The notes below the pieces were generated by a model. The model was not told the DNA's origin, ran no database searches, and saw only the letters and a list, made by a program, of their open reading frames with translations. The translations under genes were made by a program, and so were the position numbers. Positions 19,343-28,446 of a stretch of DNA of 64,000 bases are shown in pieces. The stretch spans positions 5,096,501 through 5,160,500 of the forward strand of contig NZ_CP097800.1 of assembly GCF_000612545.2 (NCBI RefSeq), written 5' to 3'. Numbering within the stretch: the first letter of the stretch is position 1; every line of letters begins with the position of its first letter. Source of the DNA: Streptomyces sp. PCS3-D2. Its GTDB lineage: Bacteria > Actinomycetota > Actinomycetes > Streptomycetales > Streptomycetaceae.

Positions 19343-20089
19343 ATGAGTCTGTTCCGCGACGACGGCATCGTGCTGCGCACCCAGAAGCTGGGTGAGGCGG
19401 ACCGCATCATCACACTGCTGACCCGGGGGCACGGAAGGGTGCGGGCCGTGGCGCGCGGGGTGCGCCGCACGAAGTCCAAGTTCGGCGCTCGGCTGGAACC
19501 TTTCTCCCATGCCGACGTGCAGTTCTTCGCCCGGGGCAGTGAACTGGTCGGCCGCAGCCTCCCGCTCTGCACCCAGACCGAGATCATCGCCCCGTACGGC
19601 AACGGCATCGTCACCGACTACGCCCGCTACACCGCCGGCACCGCGATGTTGGAGACCGCCGAGCGGTTCACCGAGAACGAGGGCGAGCCCTCGGTGCAGC
19701 AGTACCTGCTGCTGGTGGGGGCCCTGCGCACGCTCTCGCGCGGCGAACACGAACCGAACCTCGTCCTGGACGCCTTCCTGCTGCGCTCGCTCGCCGTCAA
19801 CGGCTACGCGCCCAGTTTCGAGGACTGCGCGAAGTGCGGGATCCACGGCCCCAACCGGCACTTCTCCGTCGCGGCCGGCGGGGTCGTCTGCGGGGACTGC
19901 CGGGTGCCAGGAAGCGTCGTACCCTCGTCGGAGGCCATCGCCCTGCTCAGCGCCCTGCTGACGGGCGATTGGGGGCATGCCGACGCGTGTGAGGCGCGTC
20001 ACGTGCGGGAGGGTAGTGGGCTGGTCTCCGCCTATTTGCACTGGCATCTGGAGCGCGGGCTACGCTCCCTGCGATACGTCGAGAAATAG
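19343..20089 (+). CDS. recO: DNA repair protein RecO
   Basis: 248 residues from ATG 19343. The N-terminal OB-fold ([27 protein letters not shown]) is diagnostic. A zinc finger appears as CAKCGIHG...CGDC (about 172-200). RecO helps RecR load RecA onto SSB-coated DNA in gap repair. It lies directly upstream of uppS (11-bp gap), the usual actinobacterial arrangement. An upstream GACAAT suggests a leaderless transcript. Confidence 0.95.
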   Translation: MSLFRDDGIVLRTQKLGEADRIITLLTRGHGRVRAVARGVRRTKSKFGARLEPFSHADVQFFARGSELVGRSLPLCTQTEIIAPYGNGIVTDYARYTAGTAMLETAERFTENEGEPSVQQYLLLVGALRTLSRGEHEPNLVLDAFLLRSLAVNGYAPSFEDCAKCGIHGPNRHFSVAAGGVVCGDCRVPGSVVPSSEAIALLSALLTGDWGHADACEARHVREGSGLVSAYLHWHLERGLRSLRYVEK

Positions 20090-20100
20090 GAGCTGGGCAC

Positions 20101-20928
20101 ATGGCACGACGCGGGATTCTGGGACGCTCTCGCCGGGAGTACAAGGTTCCCGAGCCGCACCCCTCCGGTGCGGTCCCGCCGAAGATCCCCGGCGAGCTGA
20201 TCCCGAACCACGTCGCGGTCGTCATGGACGGCAATGGCCGCTGGGCCAAGGAGCGCGGCCTGCCCCGCACCGAGGGGCACAAGGTCGGTGAGGGCGTCGT
20301 GCTCGACGTGCTCAAGGGCTGCCTGGAGATGGGCGTCAAGAACCTCTCCCTGTACGCCTTCTCGACGGAGAACTGGAAGCGCTCGCCCGACGAGGTCCGC
20401 TTCCTGATGAACTTCAACCGCGACGTCATCCGCCGTCGCCGCGACGAGATGAACGAGCTGGGCATCCGCATCCGCTGGGTGGGCCGTATGCCGAAGATGT
20501 GGAAGTCGGTCGTCCAGGAGCTCCAGGTCGCGCAGGAGCAGACCGTCGACAACGACGCCATGACCCTGTACTTCTGCGTGAACTACGGCGGCCGCGCGGA
20601 GATCGCCGACGCCGCGCAGGCCATCGCGCGTGACGTGGCGGCCGGCAAACTGGACCCGGCGAAGGTCAACGAGAAGACCTTCGCCAAGTACATCTACTAC
20701 CCGGACATGCCGGACGTGGACCTGTTCCTGCGCCCGAGTGGCGAACAGCGCACCTCCAACTACCTGATCTGGCAGAGCGCTTACGCCGAGATGGTGTTCC
20801 AGGACGTGCTGTGGCCGGACTTCGACCGGCGCAACCTCTGGGCGGCGTGCCTGGAGTACGCCCAGCGCGACCGCCGCTTCGGCGGCGCCGTGCCCAACCA
20901 GCCCGACGGCCCGGGCACGGCCTCCTGA
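20101..20928 (+). CDS. uppS: Isoprenyl transferase (UPP synthase family)
   Basis: 275 residues from ATG 20101. The cis-prenyltransferase motifs are all visible: [20 protein letters not shown] (catalytic Asp, about residues 37-56), [13 protein letters not shown], and [21 protein letters not shown] with AEMVF after it. The enzyme adds isopentenyl diphosphate units with Z geometry to make the C50/C55 lipid carrier for peptidoglycan and other wall polymers. The first ~35 residues are a basic extension found in actinobacterial forms. Confidence 0.95.
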   Translation: MARRGILGRSRREYKVPEPHPSGAVPPKIPGELIPNHVAVVMDGNGRWAKERGLPRTEGHKVGEGVVLDVLKGCLEMGVKNLSLYAFSTENWKRSPDEVRFLMNFNRDVIRRRRDEMNELGIRIRWVGRMPKMWKSVVQELQVAQEQTVDNDAMTLYFCVNYGGRAEIADAAQAIARDVAAGKLDPAKVNEKTFAKYIYYPDMPDVDLFLRPSGEQRTSNYLIWQSAYAEMVFQDVLWPDFDRRNLWAACLEYAQRDRRFGGAVPNQPDGPGTAS

Positions 20929-20942
20929 CACCCTGCGCCCCC

Positions 20943-20975
20943 GATCCCCGCTCGCGGACACGACGGGCGGGGATC
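20943..20975 (+). terminator. recO-uppS terminator
   Basis: A 12-bp stem with one G.U pair (20943-20954 with 20964-20975) and a 9-nt loop, 14 bp after the uppS stop and ahead of the convergent zur gene. Confidence 0.7.
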
Positions 20976-21091
20976 CGCCGTATCGGGATCGAGGAACGGC
21001 TTCGGCGTGGCGGCGGGGTCCGCCGGGTCGGCGGTACCGGCTGCCGGCCGCGGGTCCGGGCCGGCAGCGTCCTGGCCGCTGGCGCCGGAGC

Positions 21092-21517
21092 TCAGGCCTT
21101 GGCGCAGTCGGCGCAGGTGCCGAAGATCTCCACCGTGTGGGCGACGTTCACGTAGCCGTGTTCGGCGGCGATGGACTCCGCCCACTTCTCCACCGCCGGG
21201 CCCTCCACCTCGACGGCCTTGCCGCACTTACGGCAGACGAGGTGGTGATGGTGATCACCGGTGGAGCAGCGGCGGTAGACGGACTCGCCGTCGCTGGTGC
21301 GCAGGACGTCGACCTCGCCTGCGTCCGCCAGGGACTGCAGAGTGCGGTAGACGGTGGTCAGGCCCACGGAGTCGCCACGGTGCTTGAGCATGTCGTGGAG
21401 TTCCTGGGCGCTGCGGAACTCGTCCACCTCGTCCAGCGCCGCCGCCACTGCGGCCCGCTGGCGGGTGGATCGTCCTCGTACTGGCGCGGTATTCGTCTCG
21501 CCAGGCGCAGTCGCCAC
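21092..21517 (-). CDS. zur: Zinc uptake regulator Zur (Fur family)
   Basis: 141 residues using GTG 21515-21517, chosen because GAGGAGG lies 6 nt before it; an ATG ten codons upstream lacks such a site. The winged helix covers RSTRQRAAVAAALDEVDEFRSAQELH through GLTTVYRTLQSLADAGEVDV, followed by the metal region SVYRRCSTGDHHHHLVCRKCGK and the C-terminal CADC pair of the structural zinc site. With zinc bound, Zur represses zinc uptake. It lies 42 bp after znuB in the same direction, so zur and znu may be cotranscribed. The paired Zur-type boxes before znuA support the assignment. Confidence 0.93.
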   Translation of the reverse strand: MATAPGETNTAPVRGRSTRQRAAVAAALDEVDEFRSAQELHDMLKHRGDSVGLTTVYRTLQSLADAGEVDVLRTSDGESVYRRCSTGDHHHHLVCRKCGKAVEVEGPAVEKWAESIAAEHGYVNVAHTVEIFGTCADCAKA

Positions 21518-21559
21518 CGGTTCCTCCTCGTGTAGGCCTGCGGCCATTGTGCCAGCCCG

Positions 21560-22423
21560 CTAGACCTTCACATCGTCGCGCGTGCAGACCTCTTCGGCCG
21601 CCAGTGCGGCTCTGGCCCGCCGGCGGGCGAGCGGAGCGGAGAGGGCGGTCAGCACCATGAAGACGCCGATCGCGAGCAGCACGATCGTCGCGCCCGAGGG
21701 CACGTTGATGTAGTAGGTGGCCGCGGTGCCGGTCAGGGAGACGGTCACGCTGATGGCCATGGCCAGTCCCAGCGTGGTGGCGAAGCTGCGCGTCAGCCGC
21801 TGGGCGGCGGCGACCGGGATCACGAGCATCGCGCTGACCAGCAGCAGGCCGACGATGCGCATGGCGACGGTGACGGTGACCGCGGCGGTGACCGCGATCA
21901 GCAGGTTCAGGGCGCGCACGGGCAGCCCGGTGACCCGGGCGAACTCCTCGTCCTGACAGACGGCGAAGAGTTGCCTGCGCAGGCCGATGGCGACGGCGAG
22001 GACGAAGGCGGCGAGGAGCGCCATCGCGGTCACGTCCTCGGCGGCGACCGTGGTGATCGAGCCGAACATGGAGCCCAGGAGGCTGGCCGTCTGGCCGCCG
22101 CCGAGATTGATGATCATGACGCCGCCGGCGAGGCCGCCGTAGAAGAGCATGGCGAGGGCGACGTCCCCGCTGGTCCTGCCGCGGGCGCGGATCAGCTCCA
22201 TGCCGACGGCGCCGACGACGGCGACGAGGGTGGCCATCCAGACCGGGCTGGTCTGGAGCACGAAGCCGAGGGCGACACCGGTCATGGCGACGTGGCCGAG
22301 GCCGTCGCCCATGAGCGCCTGGCGGCGCTGGACGAGGTATGTGCCGATGGCGGGGGCCGTGATGCCGACCAGGGCGGCCGCGATCAGCGCTCGCTGCATG
22401 AAGGCGTAGTCGAGGATGTCCAT
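21560..22423 (-). CDS. znuB: Zinc ABC transporter permease
   Basis: 287 residues with eight or nine hydrophobic segments; starts MDILDYAFMQRALIAAALVGITAPAIGTYLVQRRQ, the usual opening of the ABC-3 (ZnuB/TroC) permease family. The LMGDGLGHVAMTGVALG loop and GLPVRALNLLIAVTAAVTVTVAM match the transporter core. Its ATG overlaps the ATPase stop by one base. It forms the membrane channel for zinc delivered by the adjacent binding lipoprotein. Confidence 0.9.
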   Translation of the reverse strand: MDILDYAFMQRALIAAALVGITAPAIGTYLVQRRQALMGDGLGHVAMTGVALGFVLQTSPVWMATLVAVVGAVGMELIRARGRTSGDVALAMLFYGGLAGGVMIINLGGGQTASLLGSMFGSITTVAAEDVTAMALLAAFVLAVAIGLRRQLFAVCQDEEFARVTGLPVRALNLLIAVTAAVTVTVAMRIVGLLLVSAMLVIPVAAAQRLTRSFATTLGLAMAISVTVSLTGTAATYYINVPSGATIVLLAIGVFMVLTALSAPLARRRARAALAAEEVCTRDDVKV

Positions 22424-23214
22424 CAGCTCAGCAGTCCCGTCCGCAGGGGCTCGGCGTCGTGCGCCGCGTGGGGGTGTACGTGGTCGTGGCCGGGCAGGGC
22501 GTGCTGGCCCACGGCCTCCGGCGGCGGGCCGTCGTGCACGACGCAGCCGTCGCGCAGGACGACGGCGCGGTCGATCAGGGGCTCCAGAGGGCCCAGCTCG
22601 TGCAGGACCAGCAGGACGGTGGACCCCGCCGCGACCTGGGCACGCAGCGCGTTCGCCAGGACCTCCTGGTTGGCGAGGTCCACGCCGGCCATCGGCTCGT
22701 CCATGATCAACAGTTCGGGTTCGACGGCGAGTGCCCGGGCTATGAGGACGCGCTGGTGCTGGCCGCCGGAGAGGGCGTCCACCGAGACGTCGGCGTGCGC
22801 GTCCATGCCGACCAGGGCCAGGGCGTGCTCGATGGCGGCCCGGTCGGCCTTGCGCAGGAGGCCGAAGCGGGTGCGGGCGAGCCGGCCGGAGGAGACGACC
22901 TCGCGCACGGTGGCCGGGACGCCGCCGGCGGCGGTGGTGCGCTGCGGGACGTACCCGATGCGCGACCAGTCGCGGAAGCGCTTGAAGTCCGTGCCGAAGA
23001 GGCTGAGGGAGCCGTCGGTGAGCGGGACCTGGCCGACCACGGCGCGGACCGCGGTGGACTTGCCGGAGCCGTTGGCGCCGAGCAGGGCGACGACCTCGCC
23101 GCGGTGGACGGCGAGGTCGATTCCGCGCAGCACGGGGCGCGAGCCGAGCGAGGCCTTGGCCCCGCGCAGGGATATGACGGGCCGATCGTCGGCCGGCCGG
23201 AGCGGGGACTGCAT
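22423..23214 (-). CDS. znuC: Zinc ABC transporter ATP-binding protein
   Basis: 263 residues from ATG 23212-23214, which has GGAGG 8 nt upstream; an alternative ATG at 23239-23241 overlaps the znuA stop by one base and would add nine residues. Walker A is LLGANGSGKST, the signature is LSGGQHQR, and Walker B is LLIMDEPMAGVD with LHELG as the switch His. The C-terminus is His-rich (GQHALPGHDHVHPHAAH), which could bind zinc. It powers zinc import with the neighbouring permease and lipoprotein. Confidence 0.9.
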   Translation of the reverse strand: MQSPLRPADDRPVISLRGAKASLGSRPVLRGIDLAVHRGEVVALLGANGSGKSTAVRAVVGQVPLTDGSLSLFGTDFKRFRDWSRIGYVPQRTTAAGGVPATVREVVSSGRLARTRFGLLRKADRAAIEHALALVGMDAHADVSVDALSGGQHQRVLIARALAVEPELLIMDEPMAGVDLANQEVLANALRAQVAAGSTVLLVLHELGPLEPLIDRAVVLRDGCVVHDGPPPEAVGQHALPGHDHVHPHAAHDAEPLRTGLLS

Positions 23215-23240
23215 GGCTCGTGCCTCCGTTGCTGCTGTCA

Positions 23241-24242
23241 TCACTTGGCTCCGAGTGCCTTCTGGAGGTTCTTCAGGTTGGACCGCATGACCTCGAAGTA
23301 GTCGGCGCCCTGGGACTTCTCGGTGATGCCCTCGATCGGGTCGAGGACGTCGGTCTTCAGGCCGGTGTCCGTCGCGAGCGTCTTCGCCGTCTTGTCGCTG
23401 GCCAGCGTCTCGAAGAACACGGTGGTGACATTGTCCTTCTTCGCGACGGCCTGAAGATCCTTCATCCGGGCCGGGCTGGGCTCGGACTCGGGGTCGACGC
23501 CGGCGATGCCCTCCTGGTCGAGGCCGTAGCGCTCGGCGAGGTAGCCGAAGGCGGAGTGGGTGGTGATGAAGGTGCGGGAGGCCGTGTTCTTCAGGCCGTC
23601 CCGGAACTCGGTGTCCAGCGCGCCGAGCTTGCCGACCAGTTCGTCGGTGTTCTTCCGGTAGTCCGCCGCGTGGCCGGGGTCGGCCTTCTCCAGGGCTGCG
23701 CCAACGCCCTTGGCGATCTCCGCGTACTTGACCGGGTCGAGCCAGACGTGCGGGTCGGTGCCGCTGCCGCCGTGGTCGTGGCCCTCGTGCTCGCCTGCGT
23801 GGTCCTCGGCGTGCTCGTCGCCCTCCTGGTGGGCGTGGCCCTCCTCGCCGTGGCCCGGCTCGGTGCCGTGGGTCTCCAGCGTGGTGAGGGTGGCGGCGTC
23901 GACGACGTTCTTCACGCCGGACTGGGCGACGGCCTTGTCGACGGCGGGCTGCAGGTTCTTGAGGTAGAGGACCACGTCGGCCTCGCCGAGCTGCGCGGTC
24001 TGCCGGGGGGTGATCTCCAGGTCGTGCGGCTCGACGCCGGGCTTGGTCAGGCCGTCGACCTTCACGTGGTCCTTGCCGATCTGCTCGGCGAGGAACTGGA
24101 GCGGGTAGAACGACGCCGTCACGCCGAGCCTGCCGTCCTCGCCGCCGGCGGCCCCCGCTCCGGAACAGGCGGTCAGGGCCGTGGCGCCGAGGGCGACGGC
24201 GCCGGCGAGGGCGGCGGTGGGTATGAGGCGTCGTACGTTCAT
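23241..24242 (-). CDS. znuA: Zinc-binding lipoprotein of the ZnuABC importer
   Basis: 333 residues from ATG 24240-24242; ATG 24255-24257 is an alternative and neither has a clear Shine-Dalgarno. The signal peptide NVRRLIPTAALAGAVALGATALTAC ends in a lipobox LTAC, so it is anchored outside the membrane. VEPHDLEITPRQTAQLGEADVV holds the first metal His. A His/Asp/Glu-rich loop (about 130-165: HGEEGHAHQEGDEHAEDH, then HEGHDHGG) and THSAFGYLAERYGLDQEGIAGVDPESEPS are typical of zinc rather than manganese binders. First gene of znuACB-zur; two Zur-type boxes cover its start. Confidence 0.92.
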   Translation of the reverse strand: MNVRRLIPTAALAGAVALGATALTACSGAGAAGGEDGRLGVTASFYPLQFLAEQIGKDHVKVDGLTKPGVEPHDLEITPRQTAQLGEADVVLYLKNLQPAVDKAVAQSGVKNVVDAATLTTLETHGTEPGHGEEGHAHQEGDEHAEDHAGEHEGHDHGGSGTDPHVWLDPVKYAEIAKGVGAALEKADPGHAADYRKNTDELVGKLGALDTEFRDGLKNTASRTFITTHSAFGYLAERYGLDQEGIAGVDPESEPSPARMKDLQAVAKKDNVTTVFFETLASDKTAKTLATDTGLKTDVLDPIEGITEKSQGADYFEVMRSNLKNLQKALGAK

Positions 24243-24278
24243 GACATCCATTTTCATCAAAGATGGAAACGATTGTCA
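24242..24278. promoter_or_regulatory. Two Zur-type boxes two helical turns apart
   Basis: Two 7-1-7 imperfect palindromes: TGACATCCATTTTCA (24242-24256) and TGGAAACGATTGTCA (24264-24278), centres 22 bp apart. Both follow the TGANAAT-N-ATTNTCA style of Fur/Zur operators and stand out as A+T-rich islands. The proximal box overlaps the two candidate znuA start codons, so Zur would block transcription start directly. The site also lies 120 bp upstream of glyS, which need not be affected. Confidence 0.75.
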
Positions 24279-24398
24279 AAAACCCAGGTGGGATGGGGCG
24301 GGTGGCCAGGCAGGGAAGGGGAACCGATTTGAAAGGGGGGGTGCGGGCGCCGGTAACCTAAGGGCTTCGCCGTTCGTCCTCGTAATGAAGAGAGCACC

Positions 24399-25781
24399 GT
24401 GGCCGCCGACAAGATCGACACCATCGTCAGCCTGAGCAAGCGCCGTGGCTTCGTTTTCCCGTGCAGTGAGATCTACGGCGGCTCCAGGGCTGCCTGGGAT
24501 TACGGTCCGCTGGGTGTCGAGCTCAAGGAGAACATCAAGCGCCAGTGGTGGAAGGCGATGGTCACCGGGCGTGAGGACGTCGTCGGTCTCGACTCGTCCG
24601 TGATCCTGGCCCCCGAGGTCTGGGTGGCCTCCGGCCACGTCGCGACCTTCTCGGACCCGCTGACCGAGTGCACCTCCTGCCACAAGCGCCACCGCGCCGA
24701 CCACCTGGAAGAGGCGTACGAGGCCAAGCACGGCCGCCTCCCCGCCAACGGCCTGGCCGACGTCAACTGCCCCAACTGCGGTGTGAAGGGCCAGTTCACC
24801 GAGCCCAAGCAGTTCTCCGGCATGCTGGAGACCCACCTCGGCCCGACCCAGGACACCGGCTCCAAGGCGTACCTGCGCCCCGAGACCGCCCAGGGCATCT
24901 TCACGCAGTTCGCCCAGGTCCAGGTCACCTCGCGCAAGAAGCCGCCGTTCGGCATCGCGCAGATGGGCAAGTCCTTCCGCAACGAGATCACCCCGGGCAA
25001 CTTCATCTTCCGCACCCGCGAGTTCGAGCAGATGGAGATGGAGTTCTTCGTCAAGCCCGGCGAGGACGAGCAGTGGCAGGAGTACTGGATGCAGGAGCGG
25101 TGGAACTGGTACCGCGACCTCGGCATCCGCGAGGAGAACATCCGCTGGTACGAGCACCCGAAGGAGAAGCTGTCCCACTACTCGAAGCGCACCGCCGACA
25201 TCGAGTACCGCTTCAACTTCGGCGGCAGCGAGTTCTCCGAGCTGGAGGGCGTCGCCAACCGCACCGACTACGACCTCAAGGCGCACTCCGCGGCCTCCGG
25301 CCAGGACCTCCGCTTCTTCGACCAGGAGGCCGGTGAGCACTACACCCCGTACGTGATCGAGCCGGCGGCCGGTGTCAACCGCGCCATGCTCGCCTTCATG
25401 CTCGACGCCTACAACGAGGACGAGGCCCCCAACGCCAAGGGCGTCATGGAAAAGCGCACCGTGATGCGCCTCGACCCGCGCCTGGCCCCGATCAAGGTCG
25501 CCGTCCTGCCGCTGTCCCGCAACGCGCAGCTGTCGCCGAAGGCCAAGGGCCTCGCCGCCGACCTGCGCAAGTTCTGGAACATCGAGTTCGACGACGCGGG
25601 TGCCATCGGCCGCCGCTACCGCCGCCAGGACGAGATCGGCACGCCGTTCTGCGTCACCGTCGACTTCGACACCCTGGACGACAACGCGGTGACCGTCCGC
25701 GAGCGCGACACCATGAAGCAGGAGCGCGTCTCCCTGGACCAGATCCAGGCCTACCTGGGCAGCCGTCTGCTCGGCTGCTGA
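24399..25781 (+). CDS. glyS: Glycyl-tRNA synthetase (alpha2 type)
   Basis: 460 residues from GTG 24399 with GAAGAGAG upstream. This is the single-chain dimeric class II form, not the alpha2-beta2 bacterial form. Class II motifs: motif 2 [25 protein letters not shown] and motif 3 [14 protein letters not shown] (GxNR-type). A zinc-ribbon insertion has CTSCHKRH...CPNC (about residues 92-128). The C-terminal anticodon-binding domain begins near [13 protein letters not shown]. Divergent from znuACB. Confidence 0.95.
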   Translation: MAADKIDTIVSLSKRRGFVFPCSEIYGGSRAAWDYGPLGVELKENIKRQWWKAMVTGREDVVGLDSSVILAPEVWVASGHVATFSDPLTECTSCHKRHRADHLEEAYEAKHGRLPANGLADVNCPNCGVKGQFTEPKQFSGMLETHLGPTQDTGSKAYLRPETAQGIFTQFAQVQVTSRKKPPFGIAQMGKSFRNEITPGNFIFRTREFEQMEMEFFVKPGEDEQWQEYWMQERWNWYRDLGIREENIRWYEHPKEKLSHYSKRTADIEYRFNFGGSEFSELEGVANRTDYDLKAHSAASGQDLRFFDQEAGEHYTPYVIEPAAGVNRAMLAFMLDAYNEDEAPNAKGVMEKRTVMRLDPRLAPIKVAVLPLSRNAQLSPKAKGLAADLRKFWNIEFDDAGAIGRRYRRQDEIGTPFCVTVDFDTLDDNAVTVRERDTMKQERVSLDQIQAYLGSRLLGC

Positions 25782-25794
25782 CGAGCGCCGTACG

Positions 25795-25841
25795 ACGACC
25801 GGTGGCCCGGTGCGCACAGCGCGCACCGGGCCACCGGTCGT
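25795..25841. terminator. Bidirectional terminator between glyS and the convergent membrane-protein gene
   Basis: A perfect 21-bp inverted repeat (25795-25815 with 25821-25841) with a 5-nt loop, 13 bp after the glyS stop and 17 bp before the end of the convergent gene. Confidence 0.88.
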
Positions 25842-25858
25842 TGTCGTGCCGGCCGCGG

Positions 25859-26593
25859 TCAGGCCGAGGCGGTCCCGGTGCCGGCCGACGCCCCGGCAGC
25901 GGCCTGGGCCGCGGCGGCGGCCCGCCTCTCGCCCTCGGCCCGTGAACGCTTGCCGTACAGCGCGGTCCACACGGCCAGACAGCCCAGAACCGTGTAGATC
26001 ATGATCGGGCTGACCACGACCATCGTGTCGGTGTCCAGGAGATAGGCCAGGGCGATCCGCACCCCTGCCTCGAACAGGTAGGCCACGCCCCAGACGGTGG
26101 TCATCACGATCATCGTCCGACGGAAGCCCTCGTACTGCCACAGGCCATTCCACCAGGCCGTGCTCGCGGGAGTGCCGTCGGTGGCGAACGTGCGCCCGAA
26201 GTAGAACATCAGGGGCCGGGGCGCGAGCAGGGTGGCCAGGCAGAGCAGGCCGAACAGCCCGGTCACCCCGGAGTCCTTGATCAGCAGGGCGCGGGCCGAG
26301 TGCGCGCCGGTCAGCGAGACCACCGCCGTGATCACCAGGAAGACCAGGGTGACGACGGCGAACTCGTCGAGCTTGCGGCGCCAGGCCAGGCTGATCGCAC
26401 TGTCGACCACGGGCCACGCGCCGCTGAGCAGGAGCGCTGCGAACTCGCTCCAGCCGTGGTCGCGCAGCTGGTTGTAGGTGATGATCGGCGCGACCACGTT
26501 GAGCCCAATGGTCAGGATCCAGCCAAGGGCGGCCGCGCCGCCCTTGCGTGCCGGAGGCTCGGGCCGCTCCGTTTGAACTTCTTGCGTGGACAT
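25859..26593 (-). CDS. VC0807-like integral membrane protein
   Basis: 244 residues from ATG 26591-26593 (GGGGGAA upstream). Five to six hydrophobic segments begin at LGWILTIGLNVVAPIITYNQL; the charged loop DSAISLAWRRKLDEFAVVTL and RPLMFYFGRTFATDGTP resemble the VC0807 family of unknown function. The last ~35 residues are Ala-rich and soluble. It is separated by 134 bp from the TetR gene upstream, so it probably has its own promoter. No function can be assigned. Confidence 0.7.
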   Translation of the reverse strand: MSTQEVQTERPEPPARKGGAAALGWILTIGLNVVAPIITYNQLRDHGWSEFAALLLSGAWPVVDSAISLAWRRKLDEFAVVTLVFLVITAVVSLTGAHSARALLIKDSGVTGLFGLLCLATLLAPRPLMFYFGRTFATDGTPASTAWWNGLWQYEGFRRTMIVMTTVWGVAYLFEAGVRIALAYLLDTDTMVVVSPIMIYTVLGCLAVWTALYGKRSRAEGERRAAAAAQAAAGASAGTGTASA

Positions 26594-26727
26594 GGTTCCC
26601 CCGTGAAGTGCCTGATGGGTCGGTAGGGGAACCGTATGAATCTTGACTGCACTCAAACAAGCGCGCCGTGTCCAAAATGATCACAAAGCCGAGCGAGGCG
26701 GCCTGATCGGGATGATCCCGGCCCGCC

Positions 26728-27321
26728 TCAGGCGCGCAGGCCCCGGATCACCAGCGCGGTGACCGCTTCGAACTCCGCGACGATGGTGGGGGAGAACCAC
26801 TCGGCCGCGTACTGCGGGTCGTGGAAACGGCCGGTCGCGTCGAAGACCGCACGGGCCGCGGCCGGTACGTCGGGGGCCGCGAGCGAACCGTCGGCGACGC
26901 CCTGGGCGATGATCCGGGTCAACTGGCCGATCAGCTGGGTCAGATGGTCTTCCACCGTCCCGCTGTTCTCGGCGAGGAGGACCGTGTACGTGGCGAACAG
27001 CTCGGGATCGTCGCCCGCCTTGTGCCGCTTGGCCTCGAACAGTGCCTCCAGCCACGCCTCCAGCTTCGAGGGTGCGCTCCCGGCCGGAGCCGCGGTGATC
27101 TCCTCCAGCATGACGACACTCTTGGCGAGCCAGCGGTCGGTGACCGCCTCGCGCAGCGCGGCCTTCGAGGGGAAGTGCCGGTAGACGCTGCCGTGGCTGA
27201 CGCCCAGGGCCCGCGCCACGTCCACCACGGTCGCCTTGGCCGGGCCGAAACGGCGCAGCACCTCCTCGGTGGTCTCGAGGATGCGCTCGGGGGTGAGGGG
27301 CTCGGCGGCAGCGGGTGGCAT
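26728..27321 (-). CDS. TetR/AcrR family transcriptional repressor
   Basis: 197 residues from ATG 27319-27321. The N-terminal helix-turn-helix (PERILETTEEVLRRFGPAKATVVDVARALGVSHGSVYRHFPSKAALREAV, about 10-58) is textbook TetR; the C-terminal ligand domain matches the group annotated with a TetR_C_7-like region. It lies 21 bp after the aldo/keto reductase gene, forming a two-gene operon. A 14-bp palindrome overlapping the reductase promoter is the likely operator, giving autoregulation. Confidence 0.9.
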   Translation of the reverse strand: MPPAAAEPLTPERILETTEEVLRRFGPAKATVVDVARALGVSHGSVYRHFPSKAALREAVTDRWLAKSVVMLEEITAAPAGSAPSKLEAWLEALFEAKRHKAGDDPELFATYTVLLAENSGTVEDHLTQLIGQLTRIIAQGVADGSLAAPDVPAAARAVFDATGRFHDPQYAAEWFSPTIVAEFEAVTALVIRGLRA

Positions 27322-27342
27322 GGGTACGACCGTACCGCCAGC

Positions 27343-28395
27343 TCAGTGCTCGCTGTCGAGGTGGGCCATCTGCGCCGCCGGATACCTCTCGCCCGCCACC
27401 GCGCCCACCGGCACCGCCTCCTCGATGGCGGCCAGGTCGGCAGGGCTGAGGGTGACGTCCATGGCACCCAGTGCCTCGCCGAGGCGGTCCCGGCGCCGGG
27501 CCCCGACCAGCGGCACTATGTCCGCACCGCGCGAGAGCACCCAGGCGATGGCGGTCTGGGCGACGCTCACGCCCTTGTCCTCGGCGACCTTGCGCAAGGC
27601 GTCGACAAGGTCCAGGTTTCGGTGGAGGTTCTCGCCCTGGAAGCGGGGACTCATCCCGCGGAAGTCGCCGGGGGCCAGGGCGCGGTCGCGGGTGAAGTGG
27701 CCGCTGATCAGGCCGCGCGACAGCACGCCGTATGCCGTGATGCCGATGCCGAGCTCGCGCGCGGCCGGGAGGATCTCCGCCTCGATCCCGCGGGAGACCA
27801 GGGAGTACTCGATCTGGAGGTCGGAGATCGGGGCCACGGCCGCGGCTCGCCGCAGGGTGTCGGCGCCGACCTCCGAGAGACCGATGTGGCGCACGTGCCC
27901 GGCCTGGACGGCTTCGGCGATGGCTCCGACGGTCTCCTCGATGGGGACGTCCGGGTCCACGCGGGCGATCCGGTAGACGTCGATGTGGTCCCGGCCGAGC
28001 CGCTGGAGCGAGTAGGCGAGGAAGTTCCTGACGGCCTCGGGGCGGCCGTCGTAACCGGTGAAGCCGCCTTCGACCGTGCGCAGCGCGCCGAACTTGACGC
28101 TGGTGAGCGCCCGGTCGCGGGCCGCGGTCGGAGCTGTCCGCAGGGCTTCGTGGATCAGCAGTTCATTGTGGCCCATGCCGTAGAAGTCGCCGGTGTCGAG
28201 CAGCGTGTCGGTGCCTTCGGGGGCGGCTTCCAGGTACGCGTGGATGGTCGCGATGGACTCGGCGCGGTCGGCCTCTCCGTAGAGGGCGGACATCCCCATG
28301 CAGCCCAGCCCGAGGGGGAAGACGGACGGGCCGGTGGTGCCCAGGCGCCGGGAAGCGGGGGCGGTGGTCGTGTCGGTGCTCTCGTTCTTCGTCAT
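27343..28395 (-). CDS. Aldo/keto reductase
   Basis: 350 residues from ATG 28393-28395. The AKR TIM barrel shows LGLGCMGMSALYG, LLDTGDFYGMGHNE (catalytic Asp and Tyr), the lysine in RALTSVKFG, and the NADPH end PLVGARRRDRLGEALGAM. The usual HRxD pair at the next catalytic position reads YRIARVDPDVP, so the His is replaced by Ile-Ala-Arg context, a possible atypical site. It is the first gene of the AKR-tetR operon. No Shine-Dalgarno; a -10-like CATTCT ends 6 nt before the ATG. Confidence 0.88.
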   Translation of the reverse strand: MTKNESTDTTTAPASRRLGTTGPSVFPLGLGCMGMSALYGEADRAESIATIHAYLEAAPEGTDTLLDTGDFYGMGHNELLIHEALRTAPTAARDRALTSVKFGALRTVEGGFTGYDGRPEAVRNFLAYSLQRLGRDHIDVYRIARVDPDVPIEETVGAIAEAVQAGHVRHIGLSEVGADTLRRAAAVAPISDLQIEYSLVSRGIEAEILPAARELGIGITAYGVLSRGLISGHFTRDRALAPGDFRGMSPRFQGENLHRNLDLVDALRKVAEDKGVSVAQTAIAWVLSRGADIVPLVGARRRDRLGEALGAMDVTLSPADLAAIEEAVPVGAVAGERYPAAQMAHLDSEH

Positions 28396-28410
28396 GGAAC
28401 GAGAATGGCA

Positions 28411-28446
28411 TGACGGGTGACAGATTTCAATATCTGTCACCCGTCG
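28411..28446. promoter_or_regulatory. Perfect 14-bp palindromic operator of the AKR-tetR operon
   Basis: GACGGGTGACAGAT (28412-28425) and ATCTGTCACCCGTC (28432-28445) are exact reverse complements with a 6-bp spacer. The inner TGACA...TGTCA spacing is typical of TetR-family operators. On the minus strand TTGAAA in its centre and CATTCT 17 bp downstream could be the -35 and -10, so bound repressor would cover the -35. Transcription would then start at or near the ATG. Confidence 0.75.
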
